Part shown: piece after piece, positions 1 to 5,760 of the stretch | How positions within the stretch are numbered: the stretch's first letter is position 1 | Layout of the letters: every line of letters begins with the position of its first letter | Notes under the pieces: model-generated | Database searches by the model: none | What the model was told of the DNA's origin: nothing | What the model saw: only the letters and a program-made list of their open reading frames with translations | Position numbers and translations under genes: made by a program | Assembly (NCBI GenBank): GCA_945885645.1 | Contig: CAMCYV010000045.1 | Span: forward strand, 1-9,394 | Length of the DNA stretch: 9,394 nt | DNA from: Bifidobacterium breve | GTDB taxonomy: Bacteria; Actinomycetota; Actinomycetes; S36-B12 | Direction of reading: 5' to 3'

Positions 1-777
1 ACCCTCTCCCTCGAGTCTGCTGACCGAGTCGTCCCCGATTCTCCAGCTGCCCTTGGCTCAGACCCCGCCGTCCTTGAACTGGATAGCTACCGTAAGCACC
101 GGATCGGTGGCAAATGGGTTGGTGGCCTCGTCGCGGCGAGTGTGACCCTGCTTGCGGTTGGTATCGGTATCAATGTCCTAAGTTCCGACACGGTTGATCA
201 GAATTCGATCGTTGCGGGTGCAGAGGCCGAATCTGCACAGTCACAAGATGCACAGTCACAAGGTGCACTCGCCGCAGCCTCACCCCAGGTCATTCAGGCT
301 GGTTTCGTCCCACCCGCTGTTCAAGTGATGGAAAGCGGTAACGACTACAACTCGACAAATCTCAGGGACAACGTGACCCGCCTTTTGGGTAAAATCGGTA
401 TCAAAAAGCCAATGGATATCTTTATGGCCCCCATGAAAGACATGAGCTCCTTAAAGATGACCAAAGCGACCGGTATGACGGGTAGTTTGGAATCCTTACG
501 TAAATGTCTCAATGAAATCACCAAGTCAGAGTCCTCTCAGGCAATTTTTGTGGATCGCGCAACCTTCCAAGGCATGGATGCCGGGGTGATCGTGATACCT
601 ATGGCCATGTTTAGGGGCATGGATACCCTCACAACGAATGGTGACCGCATGAAATTCGCCACCGAGTTGGAGTCCTCGGGGGTTGACCTTGGTGCACTTG
701 ATGTGTGGGTTGTAGGCCCTAACTGCGGAACCGTGGCATTTGATGTTTACTCACACGTGAGCCACTCACTCAACTAG
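1..777 (+). CDS. Membrane-anchored probable anti-sigma factor, C-terminal part
   Basis: The frame is open from the first base to TAG at 775-777, so this is the last 258 residues of a longer protein; its N-terminus lies outside the window. Residues 1-38 are hydrophilic and end in a basic patch (RKHR at 31-34, K38). One transmembrane segment follows at about 40-60. About 195 extracytoplasmic residues come next, beginning with an Ala/Gln/Ser-rich linker. The end contains VWVVGPNCG, where an aromatic-hydrophobic stretch precedes a Cys. A cytoplasmic tail, single TM and outer domain directly upstream of trxB matches the position of the SigM anti-sigma gene in mycobacteria. The name is therefore inferred from topology and neighbourhood; the anti-sigma helical domain itself is not visible. 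Another membrane-anchored sensor protein remains possible. Confidence 0.6.
   Translation, partial: TLSLESADRVVPDSPAALGSDPAVLELDSYRKHRIGGKWVGGLVAASVTLLAVGIGINVLSSDTVDQNSIVAGAEAESAQSQDAQSQGALAAASPQVIQAGFVPPAVQVMESGNDYNSTNLRDNVTRLLGKIGIKKPMDIFMAPMKDMSSLKMTKATGMTGSLESLRKCLNEITKSESSQAIFVDRATFQGMDAGVIVIPMAMFRGMDTLTTNGDRMKFATELESSGVDLGALDVWVVGPNCGTVAFDVYSHVSHSLN
235..264 (+). repeat. 15-bp tandem duplication in the periplasmic linker
   Basis: Two copies of a 15-base unit lie at 235-249 and 250-264, differing only in the next-to-last base (GAT versus GGT). They encode AQSQD then AQSQG just after the transmembrane segment. The unit keeps the frame and lies in a low-complexity linker, so copy number may vary between strains. 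Confidence 0.85.
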
Positions 778-864
778 TTCAACAAGGTCGGCCCGAAGAC
801 CTGGACGGTAGACTTGGACTGCACGCCCATTCCTTGGTAGCGCCAACTGAAAGTAGTGATTTTC

Positions 865-1794
865 GTGAGTGAAGTTCGTAACGTAATAATTGTGGGATCC
901 GGTCCTGCTGGCTACACGGCAGCGGTTTATGCGGCTCGAGCTCAACTGAATCCACTTCTTTTTGAAGGCGCAGTGACCGCCGGTGGTGCTCTTATGAATA
1001 CGACTGAGGTTGAAAACTTCCCTGGTTTTGAAGACGGAATCATGGGACCGCAACTCATGGAGAACATGCGTGCACAGGCAGTCCGATTCGGCGCCGAGAT
1101 GATTACCGATGACATAACCGAAATCAATGTCGATGGTGATATTAAGTCGGTCACTGACGGAGCTGGAAACGTTCACCAAACCCGCACACTGATTCTGGCT
1201 ATGGGATCGGGTTACCGCGAATTAGGTTTGCCCAATGAAAAGCGACTCAGTGGTCATGGTGTTTCTTGGTGTGCCACGTGTGACGGCTTCTTCTTCCGGG
1301 ACAAGGACATTGCTGTTGTCGGCGGTGGTGACTCCGCACTAGAGGAAGCAACATTTCTTACCCGCTTCGCTAAGTCTGTAACACTGATCCACCGTCGCGG
1401 TGAACTTCGTGGAAGCAAGATCATGCAAGAGCGTGCACTGTCAAACGAGAAAATTCACGTCGCGTGGAACAGTGAAGTTGCCGCGATTCACGGTGACGAG
1501 AAACTCACCGGCCTCACACTTAGGGACACTGAAAACGGCACAGAACGCGAACTCTCCGTCACAGGCCTATTTATCGCAATCGGCCATGACCCTCGCTCAG
1601 AACTACTTCCCGGTAAGGTCGAACTTGATCCTGAAGGCTACGTACTTGTTCAACCGGATTCAACCCGAACCTCGGCTTCCGGTGTGTTCGCCTGTGGGGA
1701 CCTCGTTGACCATATCTACCGCCAGGCAATTACCGCCGCTGGAACCGGATGCGCCGCCGCCCTTGACGCTGAGCGGTATCTCGCCCACCAGTAG
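865..1794 (+). CDS. trxB: Thioredoxin-disulfide reductase (TrxB)
   Basis: FAD- and NADPH-dependent flavoenzyme that reduces thioredoxin in the cytoplasm; 309 residues, close to the usual 305-320. The FAD motif GSGPAG is at residues 11-16. The redox-active CATC is at C136/C139 within WCATCDGFFF. The NADPH-domain motif GGGDSA is at 153-158, followed by the NADPH-phosphate-binding HRR at 176-178. The C-terminal FAD motif is GVFACGD, with D279. I chose GTG at 865 over the in-frame GTG at 856. A GAAAG ribosome-binding site (849-853) is 11 bases before 865 but only 2 before 856, and the resulting start MSEVRNVII resembles the Streptomyces protein. trxA follows 52 bases downstream, so reductase and substrate are probably co-expressed. 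An unusual extra Cys is at 277 where Ala is common. Confidence 0.96.
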   Translation: MSEVRNVIIVGSGPAGYTAAVYAARAQLNPLLFEGAVTAGGALMNTTEVENFPGFEDGIMGPQLMENMRAQAVRFGAEMITDDITEINVDGDIKSVTDGAGNVHQTRTLILAMGSGYRELGLPNEKRLSGHGVSWCATCDGFFFRDKDIAVVGGGDSALEEATFLTRFAKSVTLIHRRGELRGSKIMQERALSNEKIHVAWNSEVAAIHGDEKLTGLTLRDTENGTERELSVTGLFIAIGHDPRSELLPGKVELDPEGYVLVQPDSTRTSASGVFACGDLVDHIYRQAITAAGTGCAAALDAERYLAHQ

Positions 1795-1833
1795 TGCTAA
1801 CTCCAACCCTTTTCGCTAAGTTAGATACCAATC

Positions 1834-1840
1834 AAAGGAG
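1834..1840 (+). promoter_or_regulatory. Strong ribosome-binding site of trxA
   Basis: AAAGGAG lies six bases before the trxA ATG at 1847. It is the best Shine-Dalgarno match in this operon and suggests that thioredoxin is made in higher amounts than TrxB. Confidence 0.85.
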
Positions 1841-1846
1841 AATCAC

Positions 1847-2167
1847 ATGGGAGCAACCAAGATCGTCACCGATGCAAACTTCGCAGACGAAGTACTTATG
1901 AGCGAGAAGCCAATTCTCGTTGACTTTTGGGCCGAGTGGTGCGGACCATGCAAAATGGTTGCACCGATCCTCGAAGAAATTGCTGCGGGCAATGACGGAA
2001 TCGTGATCGCCAAGATGAATGTTGACGAAAACCCAACAACTCCCGCGTCGTATGGCATAACGTCAATCCCCACCATGCACGTGTATCAGGGCGGGCAGAT
2101 CGTAAAGACAATCATTGGCGCTAAGCCAAAGGCTGCTTTGCTTGCTGACCTAGCTCCGTACCTGTAG
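1847..2167 (+). CDS. trxA: Thioredoxin (TrxA)
   Basis: Small cytoplasmic dithiol protein that reduces disulfides in client enzymes and is itself reduced by TrxB. Its 106 residues match the family. The active site is WCGPC with C32 and C35, preceded by the typical VDFWAEW strand. The cis-proline loop reads SIPTMHVY, and the C-terminal segment has the usual strand and helix (QIVKTIIGAKPKAAL). The whole thioredoxin fold is present, with no signal peptide or membrane anchor. It sits between trxB and the cwlM homologue with only 3 bases to the latter, an order conserved near oriC in many Actinobacteria. Confidence 0.97.
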   Translation: MGATKIVTDANFADEVLMSEKPILVDFWAEWCGPCKMVAPILEEIAAGNDGIVIAKMNVDENPTTPASYGITSIPTMHVYQGGQIVKTIIGAKPKAALLADLAPYL

Positions 2168-2170
2168 GCA

Positions 2171-3220
2171 ATGCTCCGCCTTGGTTCAACCGGGGCGGCC
2201 GTTGCGGAGGTTCGCGCACGGCTCGCGCACCTCGGTCTACTTGATAACACCAGTGAGAATGCTGTTTCCCGAGACGTCTATGACGACGAAGTGGCTATCG
2301 CCGTTCGCACATTTCAGCAGGAGCGCGGGATAACCGTTGACGGTCTGGTCGGCCCGGAAACCTTTCGTCGCCTCGATGAAGCCCGCTGGCAATTAGGTGA
2401 CCGGGTGCTGTCATTCACCCCCGGTCACTTGATGGTTGGTGACGACGTAACAGAACTTCAACGCAGACTCAACCAACTGGGTTTTAATGCCGGGCGCCCC
2501 GATGGAATTTTTGGTTCCGGAACAGATCTTGCACTCCGTGAGTTTCAACGGGGTGTGGGTGTTAGTGCTGACGGAGTTTGTGCCCAAGAAACATTACGCG
2601 CATTTGAACGACTGTCTCGTTCAATTATCGGTGGGGACTCGGGGGCTTTGCGTGAGCACGCATCACTCGCATCTTTGCGAACGGGAATCGCAGACAAAGT
2701 GATCGTGATTGATCCAGGTGAGAGCGTCCACCCGCAGTTGACCTACGCAATTTGCGCTCGAATCGAGGGCCGGTTGGCTGCGCTAGGGACTCAGGTCCTC
2801 CTGACAAGGCCGAAAATTCCCGCTGTGCCCAAAACTCAGTCAACGCACGCGGAGTTTGCAAACAAAATGGACGCAGACATTGTGATCTCACTGCATCTTG
2901 ATCAAGTGGATAGCCCAAAACCCAATGGGATCTCCGTTTACTACTTTGGTTCACCCAATGGTGGAATCCATTCGCCCGGTGGTCGAATTTTGGCGGGGTT
3001 GATCAATGAGGAACTCATCAGCCGAACTGACCGTAAGGACTGCCTAATTCATGCAAGAACGTGGGATCTGCTGCGGTTCACCAAGATGCCGACCGTTCGC
3101 ATTGAACTCGGCTACATGTCTAACGCCGGAGATGCGAAACGATTAACCTCAGAAGCCTTCCACGACGCTGTGGCTGAAGGGGTTGTTGCAGCTCTTACAA
3201 CTTTTTGCTCTCCCCGATAG
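2171..3220 (+). CDS. cwlM: CwlM-type peptidoglycan amidase homologue, probably non-catalytic
   Basis: A 349-residue protein with two PG_binding_1 domains (about residues 4-70 and 84-150, each ending in a DGxxGxxT-like or DGVCAQET turn) and an Amidase_3-like domain from about 176 to the end. There is no signal peptide, so it is probably cytoplasmic. In Mycobacterium tuberculosis, CwlM lacks key zinc ligands and acts as a PknB-phosphorylated activator of MurA; order and architecture here match. The canonical DPGHGG reads DPGES, with E184 replacing the first His ligand. H187 lies where the Glu ligand is expected, the third ligand H242 (ISLHLD) is kept, and the catalytic Glu position is E312 (RIELGYMSN). 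The loop between the first two ligands is much shorter than in active enzymes. I infer a regulatory or altered-metal protein. ATG 2171 follows the trxA stop by three bases with no strong ribosome-binding site, suggesting translational coupling. Confidence 0.88.
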   Translation: MLRLGSTGAAVAEVRARLAHLGLLDNTSENAVSRDVYDDEVAIAVRTFQQERGITVDGLVGPETFRRLDEARWQLGDRVLSFTPGHLMVGDDVTELQRRLNQLGFNAGRPDGIFGSGTDLALREFQRGVGVSADGVCAQETLRAFERLSRSIIGGDSGALREHASLASLRTGIADKVIVIDPGESVHPQLTYAICARIEGRLAALGTQVLLTRPKIPAVPKTQSTHAEFANKMDADIVISLHLDQVDSPKPNGISVYYFGSPNGGIHSPGGRILAGLINEELISRTDRKDCLIHARTWDLLRFTKMPTVRIELGYMSNAGDAKRLTSEAFHDAVAEGVVAALTTFCSPR

Positions 3221-3296
3221 GCCAGATCAACCTCACGAGAAAACCCAGTCCAACTCCAATACCAATCAATAACGCTGCGGAGAAGAATTTTTTCAC
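3195..3296 (-). CDS. 33-residue single-pass membrane micropeptide
   Basis: An unrecognised short reading frame. It starts at GTG 3296 and stops at TAA 3197-3195. The peptide begins MKKFFSAALL, continues with a Gly-rich hydrophobic segment (about residues 5-27, including IGIGVGLGF) and ends with the charged tail GESKKL. The two-lysine start and uninterrupted hydrophobic core predict one transmembrane helix with Lys at both ends. A near-perfect Shine-Dalgarno GGAGGT lies five bases before the GTG, which is the main reason to believe it. Its last 26 bases overlap the cwlM 3' end on the other strand, and its start is 30 bases from the divergent thioesterase start. It superficially resembles the DLW-39 peptide in this window (MKK plus Gly/Val-rich helix) but lacks the DLW motif. 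Function unknown. Confidence 0.58.
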   Translation of the reverse strand: MKKFFSAALLIGIGVGLGFLVRLIWPIGESKKL

Positions 3297-3301
3297 CTCG
3301 C

Positions 3302-3307
3302 ACCTCC
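3302..3307 (-). promoter_or_regulatory. Ribosome-binding site of the 33-residue peptide gene
   Basis: GGAGGT on the minus strand, spaced five bases from the GTG at 3296. It is the strongest Shine-Dalgarno match on the minus strand here and decides the start of the small gene. Confidence 0.6.
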
Positions 3308-3326
3308 CATATGAAAGAATACGGGA

Positions 3327-3755
3327 ATGAGTAAATGGAGTGGATACACCCACCGGGTCCGCTACAACGAAGTTGACCCCCAGAGCATTGTGTTCAATTC
3401 CCGCTACCTGGAGTTCTTTGATGCCGCTTATATGGAATTCTTCCGAGCATTTGGCTACCCACTGGGTATTATGACCACAGCAGGGCTAGAAACGGTAGTC
3501 GTTGAAGTGAATATCCGTTACCACGCGTCTGTACGGATAGATCAGCTTCTTCACATTGATGTGAGTTGTTCACGCTTGGGTAATTCAAGCTTTGACTTGA
3601 GTTTTGAGGTGCGAATCAAGGATACAGAAACAGGTTCACTGTCGGAAAATATAGTTACTTCAGCGACCATCAGTTATGTGAATGTGGATCAAGTGACCCG
3701 CAAGTCAACACCAATTCCAACTGTATTCCGAAGTTTCCTCGGTTCGGCGAAGTAG
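3327..3755 (+). CDS. Acyl-CoA thioesterase of the 4HBT/YbgC hotdog family
   Basis: 142 residues, typical for single-domain hotdog thioesterases, which hydrolyse acyl-CoA or related thioesters. The N-terminus carries the family signature: VRYNEVD at 11-17, with D17 in the position of the 4-hydroxybenzoyl-CoA thioesterase catalytic Asp, followed by PQSIVFNSRYLEFFD. The central VVVEVNIRYHASVRIDQLLHIDV matches the conserved beta-strand and turn. It has no signal peptide and is presumably cytoplasmic; the substrate cannot be told. The ATG at 3327 has only a weak upstream ACGGGA. A TATGAA box lies at 3310-3315, but no convincing -35 was seen. The gene could also be transcribed by read-through from cwlM. 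It converges on the rhomboid gene with a 3-base gap, at what may be a rearrangement boundary. Confidence 0.86.
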   Translation: MSKWSGYTHRVRYNEVDPQSIVFNSRYLEFFDAAYMEFFRAFGYPLGIMTTAGLETVVVEVNIRYHASVRIDQLLHIDVSCSRLGNSSFDLSFEVRIKDTETGSLSENIVTSATISYVNVDQVTRKSTPIPTVFRSFLGSAK

Positions 3756-3758
3756 AGG

Positions 3759-3778
3759 TCACACCACGAGTTGTGTGA
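3759..3778. terminator. Candidate hairpin at a convergent gene junction
   Basis: TCACAC (3759-3764) pairs with GTGTGA (3773-3778). After one C/T mismatch a further A-T pair closes a CGAG loop. The hairpin starts at the rhomboid stop codon, just after the thioesterase stop. It could form in both convergent transcripts. No U-tract follows on either side, so a terminator role is only a suggestion. Confidence 0.35.
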
Positions 3779-4601
3779 TGGGCGCAAACAACTCATTAAT
3801 TTGATTCGTACGCAACATAGTCAATGCAACAAGTATTAACACCAATCCCGTAATTCCAATTATCTGCACCGGTATTCGGATTCGTTTTGGTGGGAACACC
3901 ATGATCACCGCCACAACAGCTCCAACAACTAACCCACCAAAATGCGCCCGCCAGTCGACCCCTGGTGAGAAGAATCCGATTGCCACGTTGATGATAAGTA
4001 GAAACAACACTTGCTTAATGTCATAACGTAATCTTCGTCCTGCAACGATTAATGCACCCATCAAACCAAATATCGCTCCTGAAGCCCCAACGGAAACCGT
4101 TTGCACATCCGAGAACCAGTACGAGGCAACGGAACCGCCGAGTGCTGAGAGAAGGTATAAAACGATAAATCGTGTGTGCCCGAGGATCCGTTCAAGTGTT
4201 GGACCGAGAAAAAACAGCACATACATGTTGAATGCAATGTGTATGAAAGATCCGTGCAAGAAAGCACTCGTAAACAGTCGCCACCATTCGCCCTCTTGAG
4301 CAATCGCGACGGGATACATGCCGTAGTCGACCGCTACTTTGTTTACGCCCTGGACATATTGAATCGCGAACAGAAAAACATTGAGACCGATGAGGAAATA
4401 GGTGACCCGCGGAGTGCTAACCAATGCACCACCAGCAACCGTCTTAGGAGCTGGTGGTGCATTAGTTGTCATGCAGTCCGGACACCGGTATCCCACAGGT
4501 GCAGCAATCATGCATTCGGTGCAGATTGGTTTTTCACACCGTGAACACGAGATGCGGGTCGGTCGATCAGGATGTCGATAACAGGAGGGGGTTACTTCCA
4601 C
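3759..4601 (-). CDS. Rhomboid intramembrane serine protease with N-terminal zinc finger
   Basis: 280 residues. The N-terminal 45 residues form a cytoplasmic B-box-like zinc finger with C7, H10, C19, C22, C27, C30, C40 and C43. At least six hydrophobic helices follow from about 66, plus a last one at about 243-263. The rhomboid catalytic set is present: GASGAIFG with nucleophile S174, and RAHFGGL with H220. The oxyanion-side motif HGSFIHIAFNM (H116, H121, N125) and the WWRLFTSAFLH loop are also there. It should cleave transmembrane helices of membrane proteins; the substrate is unknown. The zinc-finger/rhomboid fusion next to the cyclophilin is a familiar actinobacterial origin-region pairing. 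GTG 4601 is only five bases after the cyclophilin stop with no clear ribosome-binding site, suggesting translational coupling. Confidence 0.93.
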   Translation of the reverse strand: MEVTPSCYRHPDRPTRISCSRCEKPICTECMIAAPVGYRCPDCMTTNAPPAPKTVAGGALVSTPRVTYFLIGLNVFLFAIQYVQGVNKVAVDYGMYPVAIAQEGEWWRLFTSAFLHGSFIHIAFNMYVLFFLGPTLERILGHTRFIVLYLLSALGGSVASYWFSDVQTVSVGASGAIFGLMGALIVAGRRLRYDIKQVLFLLIINVAIGFFSPGVDWRAHFGGLVVGAVVAVIMVFPPKRIRIPVQIIGITGLVLILVALTMLRTNQINELFAPITQLVV

Positions 4602-4606
4602 TGAAT

Positions 4607-5125
4607 TTAGCTGCGAACAATCTCAATCGATTGAATCACAACGTCAGACTTGGGGCGATCCCCTGAACCGGTCTCGACGGCTGCAATTGCGTCAACAACG
4701 TCACGGCCGGCTTGATCGGCCACTTCACCGAAGATTGTGTGCTTGAAATTAAGCCATGTTGTTGCGGCAACGGTGATGAAAAACTGCGAACCATTTGTGT
4801 TTGGTCCCGCATTGGCCATCGCGAGCAAGTAAGGCTTGTCAAATGTAAGTTCCGGGTGCGCCTCGTCTTCAAAGCGGTAACCGGGTCCACCGGTTCCGGT
4901 GCCTAATGGGTCTCCACCTTGGATCATGAAGCCAGGAATGATCCGGTGAAAGACAACATCCTTGTACAAAGGTGCTGAGGTCTTCGCACTGACGCGTGGG
5001 TCGGTCCATTCCTTAGTGCCCTCGGAAAGGCCGGTGAAATTCTCCACTGTTTTCGGCGCATGATCGGGGAAAAGATTGCACGTAATGTCGCCAAGATTTG
5101 TATGAATTATCGCTTGTAGTGTCAT
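4607..5125 (-). CDS. ppiA: Cyclophilin-type peptidyl-prolyl cis-trans isomerase
   Basis: 172 residues from ATG 5125. Cyclophilins catalyse proline isomerisation during protein folding. The signature FHRIIPGFMIQGGD is at 59-72, with R61 as the catalytic Arg equivalent and Q69 also conserved. NGSQFFIT is at 111-118 and W124 in TWLNFKHTIFG is the cyclosporin-binding Trp position. The longer frame back to a TTG at 5152 is rejected because GGAAAG (5134-5139) is eight bases from the ATG and no site precedes the TTG. There is no signal peptide, so it is cytoplasmic, unlike secreted cyclophilins. A roughly 14-residue insertion between the first helix and FHR (SEGTKEWTDPRVSAKTSAPLY region) is typical of the actinobacterial PpiA group. 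It is followed by the rhomboid gene. Confidence 0.96.
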   Translation of the reverse strand: MTLQAIIHTNLGDITCNLFPDHAPKTVENFTGLSEGTKEWTDPRVSAKTSAPLYKDVVFHRIIPGFMIQGGDPLGTGTGGPGYRFEDEAHPELTFDKPYLLAMANAGPNTNGSQFFITVAATTWLNFKHTIFGEVADQAGRDVVDAIAAVETGSGDRPKSDVVIQSIEIVRS

Positions 5126-5133
5126 GGCCTGAT

Positions 5134-5139
5134 CTTTCC
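5134..5139 (-). promoter_or_regulatory. Ribosome-binding site that sets the cyclophilin start
   Basis: GGAAAG on the minus strand, eight bases before ATG 5125. It supports the 172-residue protein over the nine-residue-longer TTG start. Confidence 0.65.
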
Positions 5140-5193
5140 ACGCGAGCCTCAAGGCTATTCGCTCGGGCGTGCCCTTGCTGCTTCACTAACATC

Positions 5194-5211
5194 ACAAGTA
5201 AGGAAACTTGT
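5194..5211 (-). repeat. 6-bp perfect hairpin flush with the tRNA-Ala 3' end
   Basis: On the minus strand ACAAGT, a six-base loop and ACTTGT form a perfect inverted repeat whose first base is the tRNA-Ala discriminator base. There is no T-tract after it. It could mark 3' processing or weak termination before the cyclophilin gene, or be chance. Confidence 0.4.
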
Positions 5212-5283
5212 GGAGCTTAGGAGACTCGAACTCCTGACATCTGCCTTGCAAAGGCAGCGCTCTACCAACTGAGCTAAAGCCCC
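5211..5283 (-). tRNA. alaT: tRNA-Ala (anticodon UGC)
   Basis: A 73-base cloverleaf read on the minus strand. The acceptor GGGGCTT pairs with AAGCTCC and includes the G3-U70 wobble that alanyl-tRNA synthetase recognises. The D arm is GCTC/GAGC, the anticodon arm CTGCC/GGCAG with loop TTTGCAA (anticodon at 5248-5250), and the T arm AGGAG/CTCCT with TTCGAGT. The discriminator is A. CCA is not encoded (CAA follows), so it must be added enzymatically. It lies between the DLW-39 peptide gene and the cyclophilin, as expected for the Ile/Ala pair near gyrA. Confidence 0.97.
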
Positions 5284-5340
5284 TCGTATTGCGGGATTTG
5301 CACCAAACCAGCGTGATCTGTTTTCGGCGCGAAGAAGATG

Positions 5341-5466
5341 CTAGCGCAGGTCCTGATTGGCCCCTACTTCAGACCACAGATCATCGTCAGATTCAACTTC
5401 GGTGACCTTTCGGTACACCAGGTACCCGACACCCGCAAAGAGGATGAGTAGCAGCAACTTCTTCAT
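5341..5466 (-). CDS. DLW-39 family membrane micropeptide
   Basis: 41 residues from ATG 5466 to TAG 5341. It begins MKKLLLLILFAGVGYLVYRK, a Lys-start single transmembrane helix (about 4-18), then an acidic tail VESDDDLWSEVGANQDLR containing the DLW motif at 29-31. A tiny actinobacterial family with this motif is found close to gyrA and these tRNA genes; its function is not known to me. The location between tRNA-Ile and tRNA-Ala and the conserved DLWSE stretch are the evidence. No Shine-Dalgarno is obvious, but a TATCTT box six bases before the ATG suggests a leaderless mRNA. It is easily missed because of its length. Confidence 0.85.
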   Translation of the reverse strand: MKKLLLLILFAGVGYLVYRKVTEVESDDDLWSEVGANQDLR

Positions 5467-5472
5467 GACTCA

Positions 5473-5478
5473 AAGATA
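5473..5478 (-). promoter_or_regulatory. Candidate leaderless -10 box of the DLW-39 gene
   Basis: TATCTT (TANNNT) ends six bases before ATG 5466 on the minus strand, which would place the transcription start at the A of the ATG. No convincing -35 was seen. Confidence 0.45.
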
Positions 5479-5562
5479 CACCGCTGCCCGAATTAGGCAT
5501 AAACCCTGGTTGCCCGGCCCATGATTCCAGTAAATCGGGTGGTATCCACATGAAAGTTTCGG

Positions 5563-5637
5563 TGGGCCCAGATGGACTTGAACCATCGACCTCTTCCTTA
5601 TCAGGGAAGCGCTCTAACCAAGCTGAGCTATGGGCCC
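5563..5637 (-). tRNA. ileT: tRNA-Ile (anticodon GAU)
   Basis: A 75-base cloverleaf on the minus strand. The acceptor GGGCCCA pairs perfectly with TGGGCCC. The D arm is GCTC/GAGC with a ten-base loop, the anticodon arm CTTCC/GGAAG with loop CTGATAA (anticodon at 5600-5602), and the T arm GATGG/CCATC with TTCAAGT. The discriminator is A. CCA is not encoded (CCG follows). In many Actinobacteria this tRNA directly follows gyrA and DUF3566; here it is about 2.2 kb away from DUF3566. Confidence 0.97.
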
Positions 5638-5760
5638 GAAATAGCGTGCCGAGACTACCCGACTCCCCCTCTGTGACTTTTCGGGGGCACGGGAAAAACG
5701 GGTTTGTTGGGCAGATTGAGAGGTGGTGGTTCTCGTCTACAACCAGGATGGCTGTGAATG
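5638..5760 (-). promoter_or_regulatory. Intergenic region: possible tRNA-Ile promoter and GC hairpin
   Basis: 123 bases lie between the propeller gene stop and tRNA-Ile. A TANNNT box, TAGTCT on the minus strand (5652-5657), lies 14 bases before the tRNA and could be its -10. No good -35 is at the right distance. A five-pair CCCCC/GGGGG inverted repeat (5665-5669 with 5683-5687, 13-base loop) could end the propeller transcript, but no T-tract follows. No small gene was seen. Confidence 0.3.

Noticed and set aside
785..803. AGGTC/GACCT hairpin between the anti-sigma-like gene and trxB
   Set aside because: A five-pair stem with an eight-base loop and no T-tract; common by chance.
766..1179. 137-codon minus-strand frame over the trxB start
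   Set aside because: It is antisense to well-conserved TrxB motifs and shows no domain or ribosome-binding site; it is a shadow frame.
1797..1824. CTAAC/GTTAG inverted repeat between trxB and trxA as a terminator or attenuator
   Set aside because: Only five pairs with an 18-base loop and no T-tract after it; too weak to call.
4533..4545. parS-like arms TTCAC and GTGAA within the rhomboid gene
   Set aside because: The arms are separated by three extra bases compared with the parS palindrome, and they encode the zinc finger (Cys and His codons), so coding constraint explains them.
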